Assembly (NCBI GenBank): GCA_900316305.1
Contig: ONCM01000020.1
Coordinates: forward strand, 87,178 to 151,177
DNA: 64,000 nt
Reading direction: 5' to 3'
Source: an uncultured Bacteroidales bacterium
Lineage (GTDB): Bacteria > Bacteroidota > Bacteroidia > Bacteroidales > WCHB1-69
Below the pieces are notes generated by a model. It had not been told where the DNA came from and did not search any database. It saw only the letters and a program-made list of their open reading frames with translations. Position 1 is the stretch's first letter, and every line of letters begins with the position of its first letter. This document shows positions 40,605 to 49,954 of the stretch, piece by piece. A program made the translations under genes and the position numbers.

Positions 40605-41560
40605 ATCAGCAATGAATATATATACAACTTGATTTTAATAAGCAGAGATGTACCTTTTCCTATATCATGCAATGCCAATAGTTTTGATGGATATAATTCA
40701 TCTAACTGGTAAAAGTAATATTTGAATAAAGAATGGTCTCTCTTCAACATTATCAATAAATATTTTCTCATAGACCTAACTCTACAGATATTATGCCTAA
40801 TCAAGAATTTTTCTTCTCGGAAAAACACTTCTGCCCTTGTTTTCAATTCACCTGGCTTGGTGCAAAATTCTGCACTTAATGATTTGGGACGAAAAGTCAC
40901 GACATATAGGGTTATATTTGCAACCTTGATGGTTCCTGCATGATAACCAACAAGCATGGAAAAATATACATCAGCCGAATACACTACTTCGTCAAATCGG
41001 ATATTGTATTTAATAACTAAATCCCTTTTAACCATTTTGGCCCATGCAACAAACAACTTAAATCTTACAGGCCATTCATCACCATCTTTCAAACATTGAT
41101 CAATCTTTCTATTCATCCAAGAACATCGATTTGATTCTATGTTTATATTCTCCGAAAGAACCGCCTTGTTTTTGAAGTATATGACATCTGCTTCCGAATC
41201 AACGTATGAGCTGATGATGTCATGCATATCTTCAACAAAGAAGTCATCCGCATCGGCAAACAGAATCCATTTTCCTTTGGCATGATCCAATCCTACATTC
41301 CTGGCATAGCCAGCCCCTCCTCCTGTTTTCGTCCTGATAAATTCCAGATAGGGTCGCGACAATTCTGGGTACGTATCTAAATAAGTATCAGCATCCGCGC
41401 TGTTGTCATCCACTACTATCACCTGTATATCCTCAGATACAGGTATGGACCTCAAGCACCGCATCAGCAGATCCGGTATTTCCTTATGAGGAATGATGAT
41501 ACTATACGTTGGAATCATCGTTTTAATATTTGCGACAATACTTACAGAATCCTTGTCCAT
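40586..41560 (-). CDS. Glycosyltransferase family 2, tandem paralogue 2
   Basis: A 324-residue GT2 paralogue with YSIIIPHKEIPDLLMRCLRS, VVDDNSADADTYLDTYPE and FADADDFFVEDMHDI. It is unusual among the five in having KTGGGAGYARN where others have TKGGGAGYARN. Its variable half includes FRPKSLSAEFCTKPGELKTR. The ending SLLIWARIL is shared with other copies and encodes, in another frame, the start of the next gene. Met15 (41518) is an alternative start. Confidence 0.88.
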   Translation of the reverse strand: MDKDSVSIVANIKTMIPTYSIIIPHKEIPDLLMRCLRSIPVSEDIQVIVVDDNSADADTYLDTYPELSRPYLEFIRTKTGGGAGYARNVGLDHAKGKWILFADADDFFVEDMHDIISSYVDSEADVIYFKNKAVLSENINIESNRCSWMNRKIDQCLKDGDEWPVRFKLFVAWAKMVKRDLVIKYNIRFDEVVYSADVYFSMLVGYHAGTIKVANITLYVVTFRPKSLSAEFCTKPGELKTRAEVFFREEKFLIRHNICRVRSMRKYLLIMLKRDHSLFKYYFYQLDELYPSKLLALHDIGKGTSLLIKIKLYIYSLLIWARIL

Positions 41561-42474
41561 ACTAAAAATGAATATAAATAGAATTTAATCTTGAATCTTA
41601 GGGGTTTGTTCTTGCAAAAATCCCGCAGTGCCGATAACTTTGACGGATAAATCTCATCAAGTTTAAAGAAGTAGTATTTGAACAGTTTCCGGTCATTATT
41701 GAACATGAGTAACAAATATTGTTTCATGGACCTTTCCTTACACATTTGATGCTGATGCAAAAACAGATCAGAACGATAATGCACTTCTGACCTTATTCTT
41801 AACTCATTTGGTTTTGAACAATAATTAGCCACTAACGAATCGGGGCGGGAAGTCAAGACATAAAGGACTTTATTAACTACCTCAATAGTTTCAGCATGAT
41901 ATCCTACAAACAAAGAGAAAAACGCATCATTTGAGTATCTTATTTCTTCAAAGCGGATGTTAAATTTATTAATCAAATCTCTTTTGATCATCTTGCCCCA
42001 TGTAGGACAATACATAAATCTTAAAGGCCATTCGTCACCATTCGCATAATAATTATTAATCATTCTATCAATATAAATATCCCTATCTGTTTTTTGGATA
42101 ATATTTTCTGAAAGTACAGATTCTTTCTTGAAATATATGACATCCGCTTCCGAGTCTGCATTTGAAGAAATGATATCATACATATCTTCCACATAAAAAT
42201 CATCGGCATCAGCAAACAGTAGCCATTCACCCTTTGCATGTTCTAAGCCAACATTCCTTGCATAACCAGCACCTCCTCCTTTTGTCGTTCGGATAAACTC
42301 CAAATAAGGACGCGATAGTTCAGAATACCTCTCTAAATAGGTATCTGCCTCTGGGCTGTTGTCATCCACCACAATGACCTGTATTTCTTTAGATACAGGT
42401 ATGGACTTTAGACACCGCATCAGCAAGTCTGGAATATCGTAATGAGGTATTATGATGCTAAACAGAGGTTTCAT
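41542..42474 (-). CDS. Glycosyltransferase family 2, tandem paralogue 1
   Basis: A 310-residue GT2 enzyme, first of the array in transcription order. It starts MKPLFSIIIPHYDIPDLLMR with no N-terminal extension, which supports the internal starts in copies 2-4. The catalytic segments match the others (VVDDNSPEADTYLERYSE, FADADDFYVEDMYDI), and the C-terminal half is distinct. Copies 1 and 5 share SPEAD and PLFSIII, copies 2-4 share SADAD, so at least two subtypes exist. It starts 5 bp after the pyruvyltransferase stop. Confidence 0.88.
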   Translation of the reverse strand: MKPLFSIIIPHYDIPDLLMRCLKSIPVSKEIQVIVVDDNSPEADTYLERYSELSRPYLEFIRTTKGGGAGYARNVGLEHAKGEWLLFADADDFYVEDMYDIISSNADSEADVIYFKKESVLSENIIQKTDRDIYIDRMINNYYANGDEWPLRFMYCPTWGKMIKRDLINKFNIRFEEIRYSNDAFFSLFVGYHAETIEVVNKVLYVLTSRPDSLVANYCSKPNELRIRSEVHYRSDLFLHQHQMCKERSMKQYLLLMFNNDRKLFKYYFFKLDEIYPSKLSALRDFCKNKPLRFKIKFYLYSFLVWTRIL

Positions 42475-42479
42475 AAGAG

Positions 42480-43553
42480 TTAATTCATTTTTGAACTATT
42501 CAAAAAAGAAACAAGATATATTTTGTTCTGGAGAGCACTTTGTTTTAATTCATCAGAAAGAGAGAATGTTGTTGATTCAAAGAATGATCTAAACAATTCC
42601 TTATTATTTTCTCCACCCTCAGATAATGGAATACAGTAAATATTACCTATCTGACGATGAAATCGTTTCGTTTTAGGGTGATTGTAAATCGAGAAAACTC
42701 TTTTATTAAGTGCAGCGGCAGTTATTCCCACATGTAGTTTAGTCGTAATGACAAATGTGGATTTATTGATTAAGTCAATTAATTCATCCACACCCGGATA
42801 TGCTATGATTTCATAATCAATTCCTTTTTTATTGAATCTCTCTAGAACATTATTATACCGTGGACTGCTATAATAACTACCCCGATTATCACTTATGAGT
42901 ATGGTTTTGCTATTCTTCAGTTGGCAGATCTGCTCAAGTAAAACATCTAACAAATCAATATTCTTATATATGCGACATAAGTGTAATAATATGAAAGGAA
43001 TACTATTTGCGTTTTTGGCGGGCTTAATATATTCCGAAAGCGCGAGGACGGCATCAGGGCATACAATAGCCTTTTTAAATCCATTCTCCTGAAGAAAGGA
43101 TTTCGACTCATCATTTCTCACTACAACAAGTTTAGCATACTTTGTTATAAGGAGGACATAGAATCTATATATTTTATTCGTCAACGGACCATATTCCAAA
43201 CCAATGATGGCGATTGGAATCCGAAAAAGAATAGCTATTAATCCAACAACAATATGTCTTTTAAAATTTCTTTTTGACCAATGGGTTACATTATTTGGCG
43301 GTTCACCAAAATGGCCTCCTCCAACATATATTAATGCTTTAGATCGGCATAGATTGATTAGGCCTGTTAATCCTCTATTGGTAGTGAAATTTTTTATTGT
43401 CTTTTGGTCCGCAAGCGGATAGTTTATCAGAACCTTGTCTCCATACGCTTCACTTATCCATTTACTGTAGAGGCGTATCAACAAAATATCACCATAGTTA
43501 ACTTCGAAATAGTTTCCATGAACTGATATAATTGGAAATCTTGAATTTGCCAT
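42480..43553 (-). CDS. Polysaccharide pyruvyl transferase family protein
   Basis: A 357-residue protein of the polysaccharide pyruvyltransferase family (CsaB/WcaK type), which adds pyruvate ketals from PEP to sugars of surface glycans. Family signs: NYGDILLIRLYSKWI near the start, LIYVGGGHFGEPPNN, GLEYGPLTNK, VVVRNDESKSFL, and the C-terminal FVITTKLHVGITAAALNKRV with the conserved His. It is AT-rich, like the GT2 array it leads. It sits directly after the ABC transporter genes of the second export system. Confidence 0.85.
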   Translation of the reverse strand: MANSRFPIISVHGNYFEVNYGDILLIRLYSKWISEAYGDKVLINYPLADQKTIKNFTTNRGLTGLINLCRSKALIYVGGGHFGEPPNNVTHWSKRNFKRHIVVGLIAILFRIPIAIIGLEYGPLTNKIYRFYVLLITKYAKLVVVRNDESKSFLQENGFKKAIVCPDAVLALSEYIKPAKNANSIPFILLHLCRIYKNIDLLDVLLEQICQLKNSKTILISDNRGSYYSSPRYNNVLERFNKKGIDYEIIAYPGVDELIDLINKSTFVITTKLHVGITAAALNKRVFSIYNHPKTKRFHRQIGNIYCIPLSEGGENNKELFRSFFESTTFSLSDELKQSALQNKIYLVSFLNSSKMN

Positions 43554-43570
43554 AGATTATTATGATGGGT

Positions 43571-44845
43571 TTAGACAGATTTCAGACCAATGAAGCCTTC
43601 CTTTGACAGTTTAATGGGATGAGCATATTGGTCATAAAAACCTTCAATACGGATGGTTTGACAATTTGGAGCCTGAAAAAAATGTTGGCGATTGGGTTCA
43701 CATAAAAACATGTCTATGGTATAAACACCATCAGCCATATATTTCGGAAGACGTATGTGGCGACTAATCGCAAATTCACCAGGCAGGATATCGTAAAGAT
43801 GCCCTTTATAGCGACCTTCCATAAAACAGGCCATTGGAGTTCCATCCAACTTTTTTATGATCAATTTAATGTCGCACTTCATAGGTTCTTGAGTTTTTCC
43901 CTTAATAAGTACATCAAGCACTTCTTGACCTTGAGCGAGTGATGTGGAGTTATATGGTGTGTTGTTGATCTGTATTTCGTTAATTTTCAAGAAACTTTTG
44001 CAGTTGGTAATATAATCTGTCATCAGTTTCTGTTCCTCTGCTTGAGGTGTGGATGATTCCAGATAATGGTTGATGGCTTCATCTGCAGTACCGATAAAGT
44101 CTGTCATACCATCGCGAAGCACCATGCCTTTCTGACAAAGGCTACGGACAGCAGCCATATTATGACTCACAAATAGAACAGTCCTTCCTTGTCCTTTCGA
44201 CACATCCTGCATCTTGCCGATGGCTTTCTTCTGGAACTCGGCGTCGCCTACGGCCAGCACCTCATCAACCACCAGAATCTCTGGCTCCAAATAAGCGGCT
44301 ACGGCAAACCCTAAGCGTACCTTCATACCCGACGAATAGCGTTTCACAGGCGTATCGATATAGCGTTCGCAACCAGAGAAATCGACAATCTCGTCGAGTT
44401 TGCGGGTAATCTCTGCCTTGGTCATGCCCATGATGGCACCATTCACATTCATATAGATATTCTCACGGCCTGTCATCTCTGGATGAAAGCCTGTACCAAC
44501 CTCAAGCAGCGAGGCGATGCGCCCACAGACGTTAATCTCGCCAACGGTGGGGGCTGTTACTCGTGAAAGCAGTTTCAATAGGGTGCTCTTACCAGCTCCA
44601 TTCTTGCCAATGATACCAACCACATCACCTTGTTCCACACTGAAATTGATATCCTTAAGCGCCCATACGAATTCGCTCTCGCCCTTCGTAGAACGTATGT
44701 TGGTATCGCCAATCTTCAGGAAAGGGTCTTCCTTGCCCAGCACATTCATGGCCCACCAACGACTCAAGTCATTTTTGAAGGTACCTGTGGATACCAGACC
44801 CAAGCGATACTGCTTGCCTACATGATTAAACTCAATAGCCTTCAT
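43571..44845 (-). CDS. wzt: Polysaccharide ABC exporter ATP-binding protein (Wzt-like)
   Basis: A 424-residue protein. Residues 1-245 are the ABC ATPase: VVGIIGKNGAGKSTLLKLLS (Walker A), YSSGMKVRLGFAVA (signature), ILVVDEVLAVGDAEFQ (Walker B) and the switch His in VLFVSHNMAAV. Residues 290-424 form a beta-rich C-terminal domain, as in Wzt proteins that recognise a modified end of the O-antigen chain before export. It overlaps wzm by 4 nt. Symbol used as a family name. Confidence 0.92.
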   Translation of the reverse strand: MKAIEFNHVGKQYRLGLVSTGTFKNDLSRWWAMNVLGKEDPFLKIGDTNIRSTKGESEFVWALKDINFSVEQGDVVGIIGKNGAGKSTLLKLLSRVTAPTVGEINVCGRIASLLEVGTGFHPEMTGRENIYMNVNGAIMGMTKAEITRKLDEIVDFSGCERYIDTPVKRYSSGMKVRLGFAVAAYLEPEILVVDEVLAVGDAEFQKKAIGKMQDVSKGQGRTVLFVSHNMAAVRSLCQKGMVLRDGMTDFIGTADEAINHYLESSTPQAEEQKLMTDYITNCKSFLKINEIQINNTPYNSTSLAQGQEVLDVLIKGKTQEPMKCDIKLIIKKLDGTPMACFMEGRYKGHLYDILPGEFAISRHIRLPKYMADGVYTIDMFLCEPNRQHFFQAPNCQTIRIEGFYDQYAHPIKLSKEGFIGLKSV

Positions 44846-45732
44846 ACAGTATCCATGAAATTACGTTGTACTTTATTGAATATGGCCACGCTGAACAGCA
44901 GCAGCACGCTCATAAACAGGAAGCTATAGCCTAAGGCGAGCCAAGAGAAATAGCCCTGTCCCAACGTGGCATACTTGAATGCCTCAATGATGGAGGTCAT
45001 CGGGTTGGCCATAATCAGCGTGCGCAGCGTACCTTTTTCCACCATGCTGAGCGGATAGACAATCGGCGTGGCGTACATCCAGAGTTGGACGATAAAGGTG
45101 AAGAGGATGGTAAAGTCACGATACTTCGTGGTGAGCGAGGAGATCAGGATGCCGAAGCCAAGGCCAAGACCTGCCAGCATCACGACCAAAAGGGGCGTGA
45201 GCAGGAGGGTCCAATTTGGGGCAATCGGAGCGTCTTTCACAAAGAAATAGAGGTAGAGCGCCGCAAAGAGCCCTAACTGTATGACAAAACGAAGCAGATT
45301 GGATATCACCACCGCGATGGGCACCACCAGACGGGGGAAATAGACCTTGCCAAACATATTCTGGTTGGCTATGAACGTGTTTGACGACCCGTTCAGACAA
45401 GAGGAGAAATAGAACCAGCAGATATTGCCTGCCATATAGAAAAGGGCCTGGGGCATCCCGTCGGTACTCATCTTGGCAATATTTCCAAACACTACCATAT
45501 TCATGATGACCGTCAATACGGGTTGTATCAGATACCACAGCGGACCGAGGACGGTCTGCTTATATTGCACCACGATATTGCGCCTTACGAACAGTTCTAT
45601 CAGGTCGCGATAACGCCAGATCTCGCCCAGATCGATGTGCCACAGCTTCTCGTGTGGGCGGATCTTCATTGTCCAGGATTGTTTTGGCTCTTTGCTGTTC
45701 ATTTTCCCCATGCTATCTGTCGTGTTCATCAA
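44842..45732 (-). CDS. wzm: Polysaccharide ABC exporter permease (Wzm-like)
   Basis: A 296-residue ABC-2 permease with six predicted membrane helices and the family motif RNIVVQYKQTVLGPLWYLIQ before the first helix. Together with Wzt it would carry a lipid-linked polysaccharide across the inner membrane, a route different from the Wzx/Wzy system encoded upstream. The GC content here is like the core genome. The gene starts about 55 bp after the stop of a wzc remnant. Confidence 0.92.
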   Translation of the reverse strand: MMNTTDSMGKMNSKEPKQSWTMKIRPHEKLWHIDLGEIWRYRDLIELFVRRNIVVQYKQTVLGPLWYLIQPVLTVIMNMVVFGNIAKMSTDGMPQALFYMAGNICWFYFSSCLNGSSNTFIANQNMFGKVYFPRLVVPIAVVISNLLRFVIQLGLFAALYLYFFVKDAPIAPNWTLLLTPLLVVMLAGLGLGFGILISSLTTKYRDFTILFTFIVQLWMYATPIVYPLSMVEKGTLRTLIMANPMTSIIEAFKYATLGQGYFSWLALGYSFLFMSVLLLFSVAIFNKVQRNFMDTV

Positions 45733-45787
45733 ACCGGCCTTCCCGTTTTCTTGTCGCTATTCTTCAGCGCAGGTCTTTGGTGAGAGG

Positions 45788-46016
45788 TCATTTCTTTATG
45801 CTGTCATCCTCCTTGTTGCCGTAATGGGAGGCGGCGTAGTTGCCGTAACTGCCATAGTTCCCGTACGCCCCGTTATTGCCATAGCGTCCGTACTTGCCGT
45901 ATCTTCCGTAGCCGTAGTAGTAGCCGTATTTCCTCTTCGACATGTCCACGCCGTTGAGGATACATAATTTAAGTTTCGCATGTTTGTTGTCAACTATATG
46001 TATCTCAGAAAAAAGC
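45788..46016 (-). pseudogene. 3' remnant of a second wzc (tyrosine autokinase) gene
   Basis: On the minus strand the frame reads ILNGVDMSKRKYGYYYGYGR and then a Tyr/Gly-rich tail ending DDSIKK and a TGA at 45788. The intact Wzc at 55997 has ILNGIDMSKKKYGYDYGYGR and the same DDSIKK end. Upstream the frame continues weakly (about 18 codons, SEIHIVDNKHAKLK) and then loses similarity, with no start. So only the last 75 or so codons of a second wzc survive. It marks a junction between the two polysaccharide clusters. The 5' limit is approximate. Confidence 0.8.
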
Positions 46017-46109
46017 CTTTTCTTGCAAAGGTGTTGTCATTCCCGATGCCGAGACTCGCGTCCGCACGCTTTTTCCGGCTACGGCACATCGTGCCGATGC
46101 GGGACAATT

Positions 46110-46930
<821 letters not shown>

Positions 46931-47099
46931 ATTATTATTTATTCAATTTCCAGAGTTAAGAAATTATGGAGTTATCGCTTCGCTTGTCCTTCAGACAGAA
47001 GTTAAGACGTTTGCAAATAACAGTTTTTATTGATTACAGTTAAATATAACTGTCATCGTAACTCCTTAACTTCCGAAAGTTTAGTTATTTATAAATAAT

Positions 47100-47942
47100 T
47101 CAGCTTTTACATATAGTTTTATTTTCGTCTCCCTTTTCGTTTTCTTTCATGTATCTTCTACTGTCTCTCTGTCTCTTTAGAATCTTCAGTAAATAAGTTG
47201 GCATGAAGCTAAACAGGAAGTGGAAATAGGCACGAATCTTAGTATATCCAAAAACCGTTTGATATACATCGACATTGTATTTTATAAGTGAAAGCTTGTT
47301 GCTGGAAATAGAACCCTTACGCTGTCTGTAATATGCCAACGGTTCAGTTACACAAAAACATATCTGACACTCTTTCATGATGTTGAGGAATAGTGCCCAA
47401 TCCTGACGTTTGCGGATGGCAGGCATGTAGAATTTGTGTCCAAGACGCTTGATGTCATAGATAGCTGTCAGGCAGCCTATCTTGTTATCGCGTTTCATCA
47501 TGCCTAAAGTCAGATGCTTAGGTGAGAGGCTGATGCCTGTTACTTGGTTGTTCTCATCACAGATGAGGTATGATGAGCTGCAAAGGGCGCAGTCCTTCCT
47601 ATTCATGTGTGCAATCTGCTTCTCTAATTTCTCCGGGATCCAACGGTCATCACAGTCACAAAAGGCTATATAACGCCCATTAGCCCGTTCAATAGATTTG
47701 TTGCGAGCAATACCAGAACCACAGTTTGTTTCAAGGTACTCAACTTTTACTCGTGAGTCTTTCTTAACATAACGATCTAAAATCTCTTTTGTGCTGTCCT
47801 GAGAGCAGTCATCGGAAATGAGCAGTTCCAGATTAGTATAGGTCTGATTAAGAATACTCTCAATACTGTCAGCAAGATACTTACTGGCATTGAAAGTCGG
47901 CATGATAACTGATACAAGTTCTTGGTTTATATTATGATTCAT
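47100..47942 (-). CDS. Glycosyltransferase family 2
   Basis: A 280-residue GT2 enzyme with ELVSVIMPTFNASKYLADSI at the start, LLISDDCSQDSTKEILDRY, RNKSIERANGRYIAFCDCDD (DxD) and the family RKRQDWALFL region. The C-terminal part is basic and hydrophobic and ends in a lysine/arginine-rich tail. It is unlike the five-gene array further downstream. Start at Met 47942; a longer frame begins at 47972. It follows the C5-epimerase-like gene by about 36 bp. Confidence 0.87.
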   Translation of the reverse strand: MNHNINQELVSVIMPTFNASKYLADSIESILNQTYTNLELLISDDCSQDSTKEILDRYVKKDSRVKVEYLETNCGSGIARNKSIERANGRYIAFCDCDDRWIPEKLEKQIAHMNRKDCALCSSSYLICDENNQVTGISLSPKHLTLGMMKRDNKIGCLTAIYDIKRLGHKFYMPAIRKRQDWALFLNIMKECQICFCVTEPLAYYRQRKGSISSNKLSLIKYNVDVYQTVFGYTKIRAYFHFLFSFMPTYLLKILKRQRDSRRYMKENEKGDENKTICKS

Positions 47943-47978
47943 AATTCGTTGCAATAATACATTTTTATACACGAATAC

Positions 47979-48884
47979 TTATTCCATTATCTTCTGCCAA
48001 GCTTTTTTGATGAAAGCACGTGTATGTGAAATCCAATTATGTTCCTCAATTTGCCATTTCTCGGCATAATCCTTAAATATATTGTGCCCAGTGAGTCTGT
48101 ACATTGCATGCATTTGGGAAATATGTAAGTGGTGATAAAAAGGACTTGCTATATGACCGGCAAGGTCGTACATACTCCAGTAACTGTTGCTGAATTTTGT
48201 CAGATGGTCTTCCAATTCCTGACACGATTTTTCAAGGCTGTCATAATAATAACCCTTGTCGTGAGTTACCAATACATAATCGTAAAGTCCCCACCATGCG
48301 AATATCCAACCGTTCAAGACTGCTGGCAGGTGGGTGTACTCCAAAAGTATGTTACCATCTGCCGTCCCCCCCTCGTTTAAAGGTTTCAACATGAAGTCGA
48401 TGCTTTTTTTTGCAGATAACAAAAATCGCTTTTCACCACTCTGAGCGTACGCTCTCAATAGCAGTGACGTCCCCTCTCCTTGAGCCATGGCTCCGTAAGG
48501 ATTTTGAGGATAGCGGAAGAAAAAATTGTTCCATGCTCCCGAAGGCTCCTGATTACTAAAAGCCCATTCGGCACACTGCATAAACTTACGTAGAAACCTG
48601 CTGTCGGTCTTTTCTGACGCCAGATAAAGATCGTATGCTCCTAAGCCATACTGGAAGATTGCAACAGGAAAAAGTATCTCTCCCCCTGACTCATCAGGTG
48701 ACATTGGAAGCTCCTCGGTGTCTAAGAGATGTTCCAATCTAGTTACTTTTTCTGTCAGGTTGTTATAGTAGCCTTTTAACTCTGTAGTTGAGAAAAACTG
48801 ACCAAGATTCTGATTGACATGTAGAATACTGCGTCCTGTGAGCATAAGACTCCATTTCTTGATGTTATATGCGTTGAGAGCCAT
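47979..48884 (-). CDS. D-glucuronyl C5-epimerase C-terminal-like protein
   Basis: A 301-residue protein resembling the catalytic C-terminal half of heparosan/D-glucuronyl C5-epimerases. Seen: SGAWNNFFFRYPQNPYGAMA, QGEGTSLLLRAYAQSGEKRF, HLPAVLNGWIFAWWGLYDYV, SYWSMYDLAGH and YHHLHISQMHAMYRLTGH, an (alpha/alpha) barrel series conserved in that family. Eukaryotic enzymes turn glucuronate into iduronate inside the polymer. Here it may act on, or be descended from enzymes acting on, the Wzy-built polysaccharide. No N-terminal beta domain or signal peptide is present, so it is probably cytoplasmic. Confidence 0.75.
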   Translation of the reverse strand: MALNAYNIKKWSLMLTGRSILHVNQNLGQFFSTTELKGYYNNLTEKVTRLEHLLDTEELPMSPDESGGEILFPVAIFQYGLGAYDLYLASEKTDSRFLRKFMQCAEWAFSNQEPSGAWNNFFFRYPQNPYGAMAQGEGTSLLLRAYAQSGEKRFLLSAKKSIDFMLKPLNEGGTADGNILLEYTHLPAVLNGWIFAWWGLYDYVLVTHDKGYYYDSLEKSCQELEDHLTKFSNSYWSMYDLAGHIASPFYHHLHISQMHAMYRLTGHNIFKDYAEKWQIEEHNWISHTRAFIKKAWQKIME

Positions 48885-48907
48885 ATAGAGATGAGTGTGG
48901 TGAACTT

Positions 48908-49954
48908 TTATACAATTTCGGATACTAATGTTTTTATGACTATTTCCGGTTTGTATTTTCGGGCTTTCTTAATGCATAAAGGTCTCATGTTGTTGATGAG
49001 TGCCGGATTCTTGGCACATTCAATCAGCCTATCGGTCAGCTGGTCAATGTTACCCATTGAAAAGAGTAATCCCGTCTGACCATTAGTAATCAGTTCCTTA
49101 CATGAAGGGCAGTCGCTGGTAATAGGAGGTACACCAGCTGACATCGCATCAATGAGTGTTCCTGGAAAACCCTCTGTTGAGAAATGGGTGGGGAAAAGAA
49201 GTGAGAAATACTTCTCAAGTGCTTCTGTACTTTTGTTGAAGGGTACAATACCGCAATATTTAATGTCTTTAGGTTGCTGTTGCATCAACTGTTCAAACCA
49301 CTGCTCTTCCCCTTTTTGGACAAGTCCGTAGATATCAAGACTGAATACATGTCCGCTCAACAATTCGTTGCATTTTCTTACGGCAAGTATAGCATCCTCA
49401 ATGCCTTTCTCTTTCATGACTCTTGAGAATGTACAGAGGCGAAATGGAGGAGTATCTACAGACTTTAGTTTTTCCTCCTCTTTTATGATAATGTTCTTGA
49501 AATTTGGCATCAATTTCAGATTCTTATACCCCACATGTTCCATCTCTTCAACCATGTGCTGCGTCTCTAAATACACCACATCAATCTTTCTGACAGCCCA
49601 TTGGAGAATGGGATATTTTCTGACAAACTTGGGTAGCCAGCCTCCGATAACGACGTAATGTAGTTTACGATGGAATACCATGTTTAGTAAAACTGCTAGT
49701 GGAACTATCAAGTGTACCCCCTTGTAGGCTGGCATGACGATGACATTTCGGTGGTTTCGCAAGATGCGTAACAAAACGAATGGTAATTTAATCAGAAATA
49801 TCCATCCTCCCATCGTGTCGAAAAAGGTCACCTGTTCATCTCCAATCTCTTTCTGTAGAGTGGTCCCGACAATTTTGGTCTTGACAGTTTGGCCATTGGC
49901 CTTGTCTCTACCAAAGGCAAAGTGTCCCAAGATAGCTATTGTCCTCATGCTCAT
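48908..49954 (-). CDS. Glycosyltransferase family 4/1
   Basis: A 348-residue GT-B fold glycosyltransferase. RLCTFSRVMKEKGIEDAILA is the donor-domain entry and FPTHFSTEGFPGTLIDAMSA with GVPPITSD is the family GPGxE-like motif that binds the nucleotide-sugar. The N-terminus (ILGHFAFGRDKANGQTVKTK) is the acceptor domain. It overlaps the WbsX gene by 4 nt. Specificity is unknown. Confidence 0.88.
   Translation of the reverse strand: MSMRTIAILGHFAFGRDKANGQTVKTKIVGTTLQKEIGDEQVTFFDTMGGWIFLIKLPFVLLRILRNHRNVIVMPAYKGVHLIVPLAVLLNMVFHRKLHYVVIGGWLPKFVRKYPILQWAVRKIDVVYLETQHMVEEMEHVGYKNLKLMPNFKNIIIKEEEKLKSVDTPPFRLCTFSRVMKEKGIEDAILAVRKCNELLSGHVFSLDIYGLVQKGEEQWFEQLMQQQPKDIKYCGIVPFNKSTEALEKYFSLLFPTHFSTEGFPGTLIDAMSAGVPPITSDCPSCKELITNGQTGLLFSMGNIDQLTDRLIECAKNPALINNMRPLCIKKARKYKPEIVIKTLVSEIV

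Noticed and set aside
40586-41560. Extra N-terminal residues (MDKDSV-type) of GT2 copies 2-4 as a functional domain
   Set aside because: They are an out-of-frame reading of the conserved 3' end of the preceding copy (WARIL-stop), and the end copies lack them.
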